DNA from: Ramlibacter monticola
Lineage (GTDB): Bacteria; Pseudomonadota; Gammaproteobacteria; Burkholderiales; Burkholderiaceae_C
Direction of reading: 5' to 3'
Length of the DNA: 64,000 nucleotides
Assembly: GCF_016722785.1 (NCBI RefSeq)
Contig: NZ_JAEQNE010000001.1
Span: forward strand, 1,550,001 to 1,614,000
In this document: in pieces, positions 34,380 to 43,246 of the stretch
Position numbering within the stretch: position 1 is the stretch's first letter
How the letters are laid out: each line of letters opens with the position of its first letter
Position numbers and translations under genes: made by a program
The notes under the pieces: model-generated
What the model was told of the DNA's origin: nothing
The model's database searches: none
The model's input: the letters and a program-made list of their open reading frames with translations, nothing else

Positions 34380-36254
34380 TCACGCCGCCGACTCGAAGGT
34401 CACGAGGACCTGCGAGGCGGCCACCTGCTGCCCCGGATGCACGTGCAGGCTGCGCACCGTGCCGTCGCGGGCGGCGCCCAGCGCGTGCTCCAGCTTCATG
34501 GACTCCACGACCACCAGCGTGTCGCCCTTGCGCACCGCAACGCCGGGCCGGGCATGCACCGCGACGACCTTGCCGTTGAAGGGCACGCGCAGTTCGTCGG
34601 CGGCCCGGGCGAGCGCCGCGCCGGCGGGGGGATCGCAGGAGGCGTCCTCCAGGAACAGGTCCACCGCGCCGTGCTGCAGGTGCCAGCAGCCCGGCCGGAC
34701 CAGCGCCACGTGGACCGGGGGCGGCACGACGCCGTCGGCCTCGCACACCGGCAGGTCCAGCAGGTCCCCGTGGTGCCGCACGCGCCACGGGCGCGTGAAG
34801 GGCGAAGGGAGGGCCGCGGCCGGCCCCTGGGGCAGCAGCAGCGCGAGCGCCGCCGTGGGCGCCGCGCCGAATTCCTCGGCGGCCAGCGCGCGCCGCATCG
34901 CGTCGCCATGCTGCTCGAGGAAGTCGATGCGGGCCTCCCCGGCCGCGAACACGGGGTGGCGCAGGCAGGCCGCGAGCAGCCGCCGGTTGGTGGGCAGCCC
35001 CAGCACGCACAGCGCATCGAGCGCCGACAGCAGGCGCGCGATGGCCTGCTCCCGCGTGGGCCCGTGGGCGATCAGCTTGCCCAGCAGCGAGTCGTAGTGC
35101 GGAGTGACGGCCAGCCCCTCGAACAGCGCGTGCTCGAAACGCAGGCGCGTGCCGCCGTTGCGCGATTCGCCCGCCGGTGGCGCGTGGAACGCCTGGATGC
35201 GTCCGGCCTGCGGCAGGAAGGCCGCGTCCTCGGCGCACAGGCGCGCCTCCACCGCGTGGCCCTGCAGGTTGAGGTGCTCCTGGCGGTACGGCAGGCGCTC
35301 GCCCCCGGCGATGCGCAGTTGCCACTCGACGAGATCCAGCCCGCTCACCATCTCGGTGACCGCGTGCTCCACCTGCAGCCGCGCGTTCATCTCCAGCAGC
35401 CAGGAGCGGCCATGCTCGTCGAGCAGGAACTCCACGGTCCCCACGCCCACGTAGCCGGCCGCGCGCGCGAGTTCCACCGCCTGCTGGCCGAGGCGCTCGC
35501 GCAGGGCGGGATCGACCGAGGGGCTGGGCGACTCCTCGATCAGCTTCTGGTGGCGGCGCTGCACCGAGCAGTCGCGCTCGCCCAGGTACAGGCAGCGGCC
35601 GTGCATGTCGGCGATCACCTGCACTTCCACGTGGCGCGGGTGCGGCAGCGCGCGTTCGAGCAGCAGCTCGCCATCGCCGAAGGCGGCCTGCGCCTCGGAG
35701 CGCGCCAGCTGCAGGGCGGCGGGCAGTTGCGCCGCGTCGGTCACCAGCCGCATGCCGCGGCCGCCGCCGCCGGCGCTGGCCTTGACCATCAGGGGGTAGC
35801 CGAGGTCCCGGGCGGCGGCGAGCAGGCGCTCGTCCGACTGGTCGGGCCCTTGGTAGCCGGGCAGGCAGGGGATGCCCCGCGCATGCGCCAGTTCCTTCGC
35901 GCGGGCCTTGCTGCCCAGCGCGCGCAGCGCTTCCGGGCTGGGACCGATCCACAGCAGGCCGACGTCGGCGACGGCCCGCGCGAACTCCTCGTTCTCGCTC
36001 AGGAAGCCGTAGCCCGGATGCACGGCGTCGGCGCCGCAGGCGCGGGCGGCCTCCACGAGGCTGTCGATGCGCAGGTAGGAATCCACCGCGGCGCCGCCGA
36101 GGGGGTGCGCCTCGGTCGCCTCCTGCACGTGCAGGGCGCCGCGGTCGGCCTCGGAGTACACGGCGACGGTGTCCAGCCCCAGCCGGTGGGCCGTGCGGAA
36201 GATGCGGCGGGCGATCTCGCCGCGGTTGGCGACCAGGACGCGGCGGATCTTCAT
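34380..36254 (-). CDS. Acyl-CoA carboxylase alpha subunit (biotin carboxylase plus biotin carrier)
   Basis: A 624-residue ATP-dependent biotin carboxylase fused to a biotin carrier. The ATP-grasp domain shows VLVANRGEIARRIFRTAHRL, HPGYGFLSENEEFARA, VKASAGGGGRGMRLV and EMNARLQVEHAVTE. The C-terminal biotinyl domain has ESMKLEH with biotinylated Lys at about 587, a variant of the usual AMKM. With the neighbouring carboxyltransferase it carboxylates an acyl-CoA, most plausibly geranyl-CoA or 3-methylcrotonyl-CoA. ATG 36254 overlaps the dehydrogenase stop by four bases (ATGA). Confidence 0.9.
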   Translation of the reverse strand: MKIRRVLVANRGEIARRIFRTAHRLGLDTVAVYSEADRGALHVQEATEAHPLGGAAVDSYLRIDSLVEAARACGADAVHPGYGFLSENEEFARAVADVGLLWIGPSPEALRALGSKARAKELAHARGIPCLPGYQGPDQSDERLLAAARDLGYPLMVKASAGGGGRGMRLVTDAAQLPAALQLARSEAQAAFGDGELLLERALPHPRHVEVQVIADMHGRCLYLGERDCSVQRRHQKLIEESPSPSVDPALRERLGQQAVELARAAGYVGVGTVEFLLDEHGRSWLLEMNARLQVEHAVTEMVSGLDLVEWQLRIAGGERLPYRQEHLNLQGHAVEARLCAEDAAFLPQAGRIQAFHAPPAGESRNGGTRLRFEHALFEGLAVTPHYDSLLGKLIAHGPTREQAIARLLSALDALCVLGLPTNRRLLAACLRHPVFAAGEARIDFLEQHGDAMRRALAAEEFGAAPTAALALLLPQGPAAALPSPFTRPWRVRHHGDLLDLPVCEADGVVPPPVHVALVRPGCWHLQHGAVDLFLEDASCDPPAGAALARAADELRVPFNGKVVAVHARPGVAVRKGDTLVVVESMKLEHALGAARDGTVRSLHVHPGQQVAASQVLVTFESAA

Positions 36255-37429
36255 TCCGGCCCCGGCCGCCGCTTCGCGAGCCCCATCAGCTTCGCGATGA
36301 TGCCCAGCATCACCTCGTCGGCGCCGCCGCCGATCGACACCAGCCGGCCGTCGCGGAACATGCGCGAGACCTTGTTCTCCCAGGTGTAGCCCATGCCGCC
36401 CCAGAACTGCAGGCAGGTGTCGGGCACCAGGCGATTGAGGCGGCCGGCCTTCAGCTTGGCCATGGAGGCGAGTTCGAGCACGTCCTCGCCCCGCACGTAG
36501 AGGTCGCAGGCGCGGTAGGTCAGCGCGCGCAGCGACTCCACCTCGGTCTTCAGTTCCGCCAGCTTGAACTGCACCCATTGCTGGTCCGCGAGCGTGGCGC
36601 CGAACAGCTTGCGTTCGCGCGCCCATTCGACGGTCCACTGGATGCAGTTGGACAGCGAGGCCAGGCAGTTGGCCGCGGCCCACAGGCGCTCCTCCTGGAA
36701 CTGCTGCATCTGGTAGATGAAGCCCTGCCCCTCCTCGCCGATGCGGAAGCGCTGCGGCACCCGCACCTCGTCGAAGTAGATCAGCCCCGTGTCGCTGCTG
36801 TTCATGCCGATCTTGCGGATCTTGCGCGCGACCTCGATGCCGGGGCGCAGCCTGCCGTTCTCCCGCATCGGCACGATCACCAGGCTCTTGTTCCGGTGGA
36901 CGGGCCCCTCGCCCGTGTTCACCAGCATGCACATCCAGTCGGCCTGCAGGCTGTTGGTGATCCACATCTTCTGGCCGGTGAGGAGGTAGTCGCCGCCGTC
37001 CTTGCGCGCCCGGCTCTTGATGCCCGAGACATCGCTGCCCGCGCCCGGCTCGCTGACCCCGACGCAGGCCACCATGTCGCCGGCGATGGCCGGGGCCAGG
37101 AACTCGCGCCGCAGCGCGTCGCTGCCGAAGCGGGCCAGCGCCGGCGTGGCCATGTCGGTCTGCACGCCGATGGCCATCGGCACGCCGCCGCACTCCACGT
37201 GGCCCAGCGTCTCGGCCATCGCCATGGACCAGGAGTAGTCGAGCCCCGCGCCGCCGTATTCCTCCGGCTTCGTCAGCCCCAGCAGGCCCAGTTCGCCGAG
37301 GCGCCTGAACACCTGGTGCGCGGGGAAGATCTCGGCCTCCTCCCATTCGTCGACGTGCGGATTGATTTCCTCGGCGATGAAGCGTCGCAGCGTCTTCTGG
37401 AGCTCGAGGTGTTCGTGGCTGTAGTGCAT
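36251..37429 (-). CDS. Acyl-CoA dehydrogenase, citronellyl-CoA/isovaleryl-CoA type
   Basis: A 392-residue flavin acyl-CoA dehydrogenase: VACVGVSEPGAGSDVSGIKS and KMWITNSLQADWMCMLVN (FAD and substrate contacts) and the C-terminal QFWGGMGYTWENKVSRMFRD with ISIGGGADEVML. The N terminus (MHYSHEHLELQKTLRRFI) and the DMATPALARFGSD segment recall AtuD citronellyl-CoA dehydrogenases. It is the middle gene of the carboxylase operon, where it would make the enoyl-CoA that is then carboxylated. It is 10 bp after the carboxyltransferase gene. Confidence 0.88.
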   Translation of the reverse strand: MHYSHEHLELQKTLRRFIAEEINPHVDEWEEAEIFPAHQVFRRLGELGLLGLTKPEEYGGAGLDYSWSMAMAETLGHVECGGVPMAIGVQTDMATPALARFGSDALRREFLAPAIAGDMVACVGVSEPGAGSDVSGIKSRARKDGGDYLLTGQKMWITNSLQADWMCMLVNTGEGPVHRNKSLVIVPMRENGRLRPGIEVARKIRKIGMNSSDTGLIYFDEVRVPQRFRIGEEGQGFIYQMQQFQEERLWAAANCLASLSNCIQWTVEWARERKLFGATLADQQWVQFKLAELKTEVESLRALTYRACDLYVRGEDVLELASMAKLKAGRLNRLVPDTCLQFWGGMGYTWENKVSRMFRDGRLVSIGGGADEVMLGIIAKLMGLAKRRPGPE

Positions 37430-37439
37430 GGCCGGCTCC

Positions 37440-39059
37440 TCACATACGCGCGACGCCGAACTGCACGGGCCGCAGCGGCTTCGCCTGTGCCGCGGCGACG
37501 GTGTCGAGGCAGAACGCCAGCACCGCGCGGGTGTCGCGCGGATCGATCACGCCGTCGTCCAGCAGCAGGCCCGAGGTGTGGAAGGCGTCCGCCTGCCCCT
37601 CGAGCATGTCCACGATGCGCTCGAACTGCGCCTGCAGGCGGGCCGGGTCGGGCGTCTCGCCCTTGCGGGCCGCCGCCGCCTCGCTGACGATCTGCATGGT
37701 GCGCGCGGCCTGCTCGCCGCCCATCACCGCGGTGCGCGCGCCGGGCCAGCTGAAAAGGAAGCGCGGCGCATAGGCGCGTCCGCACATGCCGTAGTTGCCG
37801 GCGCCGTAGGAGGCCCCGCACTGGATGGTGAGCTGCGGCACCGTCGCATTGGCCACGGCCTGGATCATCTTGCTGCCGTGCTTGATCATGCCCTCCTGCT
37901 CGCTCTGCCGGCCGACGATGTAGCCGGTGGTGTTCTGCAGGTACACGATGGGGTGCCCCAGCTGGCACATCCACTGGATGAAGTGCGTCGCCTTGTTGGC
38001 CCCCGCCACGTCGATCGGCCCGTTGTTGCCGACGAACCCGACCGCGTGCCCGCCCAGGCGCCCCTGCGCGCACACCGTGGCTGCGCCATGGAGTTGCTTG
38101 AATTCGAGCAGCCCCGCGTCGTCGACCAGCCGCACCATGACCTCGCGCAGGTCCACCGGCTCGCGCAGGTTGGCGGGCATCAGCGACAGCAGTTCCTCCT
38201 TATTGGGGTCAGATTCCAATTTCCCCACCGGCTCCTGCCATCCGGTGCGCGCCAGCACCTCCCGCGCGATGCCCAGCGCATGGCGGTCGTCCTCCGCGAG
38301 GTACTCGCCCAGGCCGGACACCCGCGTGTGCATCTCCGCGCCCCCGAGCTCCTCCTCGGTCGCGACTTCGCCGGTCGCGGCCTTCAGCAGCGGCGGACCG
38401 GCGAGGAAGGCGCGCGAGCGCCCCCGCACCATGATGACGATGTCCGACAGCCCGGGCATGTAGGCCCCGCCCGCCGTGCCGGAACCGTGCTGCACGGTGA
38501 CCACGGGGATGCCCGCGGCGGACAGCAGGGCCAGGTTGCGGAACAGCGCGCCGCCCTGCACGAAGGTCTCGACCCGGTAGCGCATCAGGTTGGCGCCGGC
38601 GCTCTCCACGAGGTGCAGGAAGGGCAGCCGGTTCGCCAGCGCCAGCTCCTGCGCGCGCAGGATCTTCTCGAGCCCCATGGGCTGGATCGCCCCGGCGTCG
38701 ATGCCCGAATCGCTCGCCACCACCATGCAGCGCACGCCGGAGACGAAGCCGATGCCCGCGACGATCCCGCCGCCCGGCACCGAGGCCGCGGGGTCCTTCT
38801 GGTCCTGCAGGTAGCCGGCCAGCGTGCACAGCGGCAGGAAGGGACGGCCGGCGTCGAGCAGCAGGCCGATGCGTTCGCGCGGCAGCAGCTGCCCCCGGCG
38901 CTCGAACACGGGCCGGGCCTCGGCCGACTTCGCGTCCGCGCGCTGCTCCAGGGCCCGCAAGCGGGCCACCTGCTGGAGCATGGCCTCGCGCCGCTGCAGC
39001 GCGACAGGCGATCCGGCGTCCCAGCCGGAGCGGAAGACCGGGCCGTGGTGCGGCGTCAT
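37440..39059 (-). CDS. Acyl-CoA carboxylase beta subunit (carboxyltransferase)
   Basis: A 539-residue carboxyltransferase of the AtuC/LiuB class: VPGGGIVAGIGFVSGVRCMV, GSGTAGGAYMPGLSDIVIMV, FIQWMCQLGHPIVYLQNTTG and QCGASYGAGNYGMCGRAYAP. It transfers CO2 from carboxybiotin to an enoyl-CoA such as geranyl-CoA or methylcrotonyl-CoA; which one cannot be decided here. It leads the minus-strand operon with the dehydrogenase and biotin carboxylase. A short stretch (38200-38227, codons for KLESDPN) has AT-rich rare codons TTG, TCT, AAT and AAA unlike the rest of the gene; see findings. Confidence 0.9.
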   Translation of the reverse strand: MTPHHGPVFRSGWDAGSPVALQRREAMLQQVARLRALEQRADAKSAEARPVFERRGQLLPRERIGLLLDAGRPFLPLCTLAGYLQDQKDPAASVPGGGIVAGIGFVSGVRCMVVASDSGIDAGAIQPMGLEKILRAQELALANRLPFLHLVESAGANLMRYRVETFVQGGALFRNLALLSAAGIPVVTVQHGSGTAGGAYMPGLSDIVIMVRGRSRAFLAGPPLLKAATGEVATEEELGGAEMHTRVSGLGEYLAEDDRHALGIAREVLARTGWQEPVGKLESDPNKEELLSLMPANLREPVDLREVMVRLVDDAGLLEFKQLHGAATVCAQGRLGGHAVGFVGNNGPIDVAGANKATHFIQWMCQLGHPIVYLQNTTGYIVGRQSEQEGMIKHGSKMIQAVANATVPQLTIQCGASYGAGNYGMCGRAYAPRFLFSWPGARTAVMGGEQAARTMQIVSEAAAARKGETPDPARLQAQFERIVDMLEGQADAFHTSGLLLDDGVIDPRDTRAVLAFCLDTVAAAQAKPLRPVQFGVARM

Positions 39060-39062
39060 GAC

Positions 39063-39983
39063 TCAGCGCAGTTTGAGCTCAAACCGGACGGCAGGCAACG
39101 ACCAGTCCGTGAACTCGGGGCCGAGGGCGATCTCTCCGCTGCCGTGCAGCACGCATTCGTCGCGGCGCAGCCGCAGCTCGGTGGACGCGCCCTGGAAGCG
39201 CACGCAGGTGCCGTTGCTGCTCAGGTCCACCAGCACGAAAGCCTGGTTGTGCCAGTCGATGCGGGCGTGCAGGCGCGACACGCGCGGGTCCGGCACCAGG
39301 AACTCGGCCTCGCGGGCGCGCCCCAGGTGCACCGGCAGCTCGTCGCTGGCGAAGGTGCGGCTGCGTTCCATGTGGTGCAGCTCGATCGCGCCGGCCCCGA
39401 CGTCCGTGGGCACCGGCTGGAAGGTGTTGGCGAAGGCGGGGATCGTCATCATGTCGGTCGACGAATCCTCTTCCCAGTCGATGCGGAACAGGCGGCACGC
39501 CTGGGCGCGGCCGCGGATCGGCACCGGCCCGAGCGGATGGAAATGGGCGCCCGGGGGCGCCGAACGCATCTGCTCCACCACCGTGTCGGTGGCGAGGATC
39601 TGGCGCGCGCCGGAGAGGTCGGACAGCCGCGCGGCCACGTTGACCGCGTCGCCGAAGCAGTCGCCCGCGACCTCCACCACCTCGCCGCAGGCCAGGCCCA
39701 CCTGCAGCTGCAGGCGCTGCATGGGGCCGTGCCGGTTGCTGCGGCGCGCGTGTTCGCGCTGCAGCTGCACGGCCGCCTCGACCGCGTCGGCGCCGCCGGG
39801 GAACAGGGCCAGCACGCCGTCGCCCAGGGTCTTCACCACCCGCCCGCCGTGCACCTGCGAGACCTCGGCCATCCAGTCGGTGAGCGCCGTGACCGTCTTC
39901 GTCGCGGCGGCGTTGCCCATCCTCTCGAAGACCGCCGTGCTGCCGGTGAGGTCGGCGAACATGACGGTGGTGGTGGGTGGCAT
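39063..39983 (-). CDS. Class III adenylate/guanylate cyclase with C-terminal FHA domain
   Basis: A 306-residue cytoplasmic protein. Residues about 5-165 are a class III nucleotidyl cyclase catalytic domain: VMFADLTGSTAVFERMG has the first metal Asp, KTLGDGVLALFPGGADAVEA the second, and GDCFGDAVNVAARLSDLS follows. Residues about 215-300 form an FHA domain (VHLGRAREAEFLVPDPRVSR, then SSNGTCVRF), which binds phosphothreonine peptides. It may make cAMP/cGMP in response to Ser/Thr kinase signalling. It ends 3 bp before the carboxyltransferase start, so it may be cotranscribed with that operon. Confidence 0.87.
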   Translation of the reverse strand: MPPTTTVMFADLTGSTAVFERMGNAAATKTVTALTDWMAEVSQVHGGRVVKTLGDGVLALFPGGADAVEAAVQLQREHARRSNRHGPMQRLQLQVGLACGEVVEVAGDCFGDAVNVAARLSDLSGARQILATDTVVEQMRSAPPGAHFHPLGPVPIRGRAQACRLFRIDWEEDSSTDMMTIPAFANTFQPVPTDVGAGAIELHHMERSRTFASDELPVHLGRAREAEFLVPDPRVSRLHARIDWHNQAFVLVDLSSNGTCVRFQGASTELRLRRDECVLHGSGEIALGPEFTDWSLPAVRFELKLR

Positions 39984-39995
39984 GCTCGTCGAAGT

Positions 39996-42581
39996 CTAAC
40001 CCGCGGATCCCGCACGCGAGCGCAGGCATTGGGCCAGGTACGCGGCGGTGCGGCTGCCGCGCGACGCGGCCACCTGCTCCGGCGTGCCGGTGGCCACGAC
40101 ACGCCCGCCCTGCTCGCCGGCGCCGGGCCCCATGTCCACCACCCAGTCGCTCTGGGCGACCACGCGCATCTCGTGCTCCACCACGACGGCGGTGTTGCCC
40201 TCGTCCACCAGGCGCTGCAGCTGCAGCATCAGCCGGTCCGCGTCGGCGGCATGCAGCCCGGTGGTGGGCTCGTCCAGCACGTAGAGCGTGTCTCCGCGGT
40301 GCGGGCGCTGCAGCTCGGTGGCGAGCTTGATCCGCTGGGCCTCGCCGCCCGAGAGCTCGGTGGCGGGCTGGCCCAGGCGCAGGTAGCCCACCCCGATCTC
40401 CAGCAGGACCTGCAGCGGCCGCTCCACCTGCGCTTCGCCGGCGAAGAACGCGGCGGCCTCTTCCACGGTCATCGCCAGCACCTCGGCGATGCTGCGCCCG
40501 CGCCACTGGATCTCCAGCGTCTGCGCGTTGTAGCGCGCCCCGTGGCAGTCCGGGCAGGGCGCGTACACGCTGGGCATGAACAGCAGTTCCACCTCGACGA
40601 AGCCCTCGCCCTCGCAGGTGGCGCAGCGGCCCTTGGGCAGGTTGAAGGAGAAGCGGCCGGGGTCGTAGCGCCGCCGGCGCGCGGCCGGCGTGGCCGCGAA
40701 CAGCTTGCGCACGGCATCGAACAGCCCGGTGTAGGTCGCGAGATTGGAGCGCGGCGTGCGGCCGATCGGCTTCTGGTCCACCTGCACCAGCCGGCGGATG
40801 GCGGCGCTGTCGCCGGCGAGCCGTCCCGACCAGGTGCCATCGCGCGCGTCGGCTGCCATTTCGCCGTCGACTTCCTCCTCGGCATCCGGCAGGGCGCTGC
40901 CCAGGTGCCGGGCGACCAGCTCCAGCAGCGCGCGCGTCACGAGCGTCGACTTGCCCGAGCCGGACACGCCCGTCACCGCCGTCAGGCAGGCGAGCGGGAG
41001 GGCCACGTCGACCTCGCGCAGGTTGTTGCGCGTGATGCCTTCCAGCCGCAGCCAGCCGCGCGCCGCGCGGGGCGTCCTGCGCGGCAGCTTCAGTTCGCCG
41101 AACAGGTAGGGCCGGGTCTGCGACTCGCGCACCTGCGCCAGCCCGGGCGGCGGCCCGCTGTACAGGACGCGCCCGCCGCGCTCGCCGGCGGCCGGGCCGA
41201 CATCGACCAGCCAGTCGGCGCGGCGCATCAGCGCCAGGTCGTGCTCCACCACGTAGACCGAATTGCCGCTCGCCTTCAGGCGCTGCAGGGCGTCCAGCAG
41301 GGCCTCGCCGTCGGCCGGGTGCAGGCCCGCCGAGGGTTCGTCCAGCACGTAGATCACGCCGAACAGCTGCGAGGACAGCTGGGTCGCGAGGCGCAGGCGT
41401 TGCAGCTCGCCGGGCGACAGGGTGGGCGTGCTGCGCTCCAGGGAGAGATAGCCCAGCCCGAGCTGCTGCAGGACGCGCAGCCGCGCCTCCAGCTCCTGCG
41501 CCAGGCGCCGGGCCGCGAGCCGCTGCTCCTCCGGCACGAAAGCATTCGCCTTCTGCAGGCGCCCTTCGGCGGCCGGTGCGAGCAGCTGGGCGACCGTCTC
41601 GATCGGCAACTGCGACAGCGCGCCGATGTCGTGCCCGGCGAAAGTCACCGCCAGGGCCTCCGGCTTGAGCCGCTTGCCCTCGCACGCCGGGCAGGGCGCG
41701 CCCACCAGGAACTGCGAGACGCGCTTGCGCATCATCGCGCTCTGCGTGCTGGCGAAGGTGTGCAGCACGTAGTTGCGCGCGCTGGTGAAGGTGCCCATGT
41801 AGGCCGGCTCCATGCGGCTGCGCAGCGCGGCCTTCGTCTCCTTCGGGGTGAAGCCGGGGTACACGGGCACGGTGGGCGTCTCGTCGGTGAACAGGATCCA
41901 GTCGCGCAGCCTGCGCGGCAGCGCATGCCAGGGCTTGTCCACGTTGTGCCCCAGGGACACGAGGATGTCGCGCAGGTTCTGCCCGTGCCAGGCCGGCGGC
42001 CAGGCGGCGATCGCCCGCTCGCGGATGCTGAGCGAATCGTCCGGCACCATGGACGCCTCGGTCGCGTCGTACACCCGCCCCTGGCCGTGGCAGCGCGGGC
42101 AGGCGCCCTGCGGCGTGTTGGGCGAGAAGTCCTCGGCATACAGCATGGGGTGGCCGGGCGGACGGTCGCCGACGCGCGAATAGAGCATGCGCAGCACGCT
42201 GGAGATCGTGGTGAGGCTGCCGACCGAGGAGCGGGCGCTGGGCGTCCCGCGCTGCTGCTGCAGGGCCACGGCGGGCGGCAGGCCGTCGATGGCGTCGACG
42301 TCGGGCACGCCGGCCTGGTCGATCAGGCGCCGGGCATAGGGCGACACCGACTCCAGGTAGCGGCGCTGCGCCTCGGCGTAGATCGTGCCGAAGGCGAGCG
42401 AGGATTTGCCCGAGCCCGACACGCCGCTGAACACCACGAGGGCATCGCGCGGGACGTCGACGTCCACGTCCTTCAGGTTGTGCTCGCGGGCGCCGCGCAC
42501 GCGGACGAAGCCGCGGCCGGACGGTGCCGGTTCCGCCCCGGCGCCAGGGCCCCGGTCGGGGGCGCGTCGTTCCTTTGCCAT
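39996..42581 (-). CDS. Class II UvrA-like ABC ATPase (UvrA2)
   Basis: An 861-residue UvrA homologue (classical UvrA is about 940), with two ABC modules: VVFSGVSGSGKSSLAFGTIY near the N terminus and [20 protein letters not shown] in the second half, signatures LSPGELQRLRLATQL and LSGGEAQRIKLATEL, and zinc-finger CxxC pairs (CPRC, CPAC; CATC, CPDC). The region between Walker A and the first zinc finger is short, consistent with class II UvrA proteins that lack a full UvrB-binding domain. Members help repair or protect against DNA-binding drugs and crosslinks. ATG at 42581; it is divergent from the copper operon. Confidence 0.9.
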   Translation of the reverse strand: MAKERRAPDRGPGAGAEPAPSGRGFVRVRGAREHNLKDVDVDVPRDALVVFSGVSGSGKSSLAFGTIYAEAQRRYLESVSPYARRLIDQAGVPDVDAIDGLPPAVALQQQRGTPSARSSVGSLTTISSVLRMLYSRVGDRPPGHPMLYAEDFSPNTPQGACPRCHGQGRVYDATEASMVPDDSLSIRERAIAAWPPAWHGQNLRDILVSLGHNVDKPWHALPRRLRDWILFTDETPTVPVYPGFTPKETKAALRSRMEPAYMGTFTSARNYVLHTFASTQSAMMRKRVSQFLVGAPCPACEGKRLKPEALAVTFAGHDIGALSQLPIETVAQLLAPAAEGRLQKANAFVPEEQRLAARRLAQELEARLRVLQQLGLGYLSLERSTPTLSPGELQRLRLATQLSSQLFGVIYVLDEPSAGLHPADGEALLDALQRLKASGNSVYVVEHDLALMRRADWLVDVGPAAGERGGRVLYSGPPPGLAQVRESQTRPYLFGELKLPRRTPRAARGWLRLEGITRNNLREVDVALPLACLTAVTGVSGSGKSTLVTRALLELVARHLGSALPDAEEEVDGEMAADARDGTWSGRLAGDSAAIRRLVQVDQKPIGRTPRSNLATYTGLFDAVRKLFAATPAARRRRYDPGRFSFNLPKGRCATCEGEGFVEVELLFMPSVYAPCPDCHGARYNAQTLEIQWRGRSIAEVLAMTVEEAAAFFAGEAQVERPLQVLLEIGVGYLRLGQPATELSGGEAQRIKLATELQRPHRGDTLYVLDEPTTGLHAADADRLMLQLQRLVDEGNTAVVVEHEMRVVAQSDWVVDMGPGAGEQGGRVVATGTPEQVAASRGSRTAAYLAQCLRSRAGSAG

Positions 42582-42827
42582 GGGCTGCCACGGTAGAGGC
42601 AAGGGACCGGCGGCGCCGTGGGAACGGTCGGAAAGTCCTGTAGGAGCGACGCGTGGCCGGCGACATTCCGGCACGAAAGTGGGGAAGCGGAGGGCCCCAA
42701 GGTTGGGGATTCCCCCCCATCCCCCACGCCCGAAGCGGCCTCCGCGCGGCAGGTGTTTCCGGGTGTGACAGAGGCAGGCGCCACGGCGGCACGGCGGTGG
42801 CCCACCCTTTGCTACTTCCCCTGCGTC
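42582..42827. promoter_or_regulatory. 246-bp divergent control region between uvrA2 and the copper operon
   Basis: The region holds the promoters of two divergent units. The palindrome CCCCAAGGTTGGGG (42695-42708) and a GTAGGAGCGACGCG repeat-like sequence at about 42641-42654 are visible. No clear riboswitch or copper-sensor box (CueR, CsoR, CopY) was identified. Confidence 0.45.
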
Positions 42828-43175
42828 ATGGAAAGCCTGCGCCGCGCCCACCGCCTTGCCCGCCTCGTGCTGGCGTGGTTCGTGTTGTCGGTCGGCGTGG
42901 CGGTCGCCGCCCCGGCGTTGCAGACCCAGGGCTTCGACGTGGTCTGCTCCGGCGGCGGCGGCACCAAGCTGATGGCCGGCGCCGACGGCGATGCCGGCCA
43001 CGGGCACGACCACACCAAGGACTGCCGCATGTGCGTCCTGACGGGGCTGCCCTCCGTCGACATCGTGTTCGCGGCGCAGCAGCCGCCCGTGGCGGCCCCC
43101 GCGCCGCTGCTTCCCGTCGTCCACGCGGCCCAGGCCGCCTCGCCCTACCCCGCGCGCGCCCCGCCACTCGCCTGA
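42828..43175 (+). CDS. DUF2946-like metal-binding secreted protein
   Basis: A 115-residue secreted or membrane-anchored protein with one N-terminal hydrophobic helix (ARLVLAWFVLSVGVAVAAPA). The motif GHGHDHTKDCRMCVLTGLPS provides three His and a CxxC, and an earlier Cys sits in FDVVCSGGGG. The arrangement C...HxHxH..CxxC fits DUF2946, a family found with copper genes. It opens the operon followed by the TonB receptor and probably handles periplasmic copper. ATG at 42828 starts MESLRRAHRL. Confidence 0.72.
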   Translation: MESLRRAHRLARLVLAWFVLSVGVAVAAPALQTQGFDVVCSGGGGTKLMAGADGDAGHGHDHTKDCRMCVLTGLPSVDIVFAAQQPPVAAPAPLLPVVHAAQAASPYPARAPPLA

Positions 43176-43246
43176 CGCAGTCGAAGAAACGCCCAAGGCA
43201 CGCCCGTGCCCGCCGGCATCGCCTTGTCAGAAGAACGGAGTCGCAG

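Noticed and set aside
34380..39059. Assignment of the carboxylase operon to leucine (liu) or geranyl-CoA (atu) degradation by name
   Set aside because: Sequence motifs fit both; the hydratase and lyase genes that would decide are not adjacent, so no gene symbol is given.
42582..42827. Possible cobalamin or metal riboswitch before the TonB receptor operon
   Set aside because: A short ACCCGGAAACACCTGCC-like match on the minus strand is in the wrong orientation, and the conserved core (CCCGCAACTG-type and B12 box) is missing.
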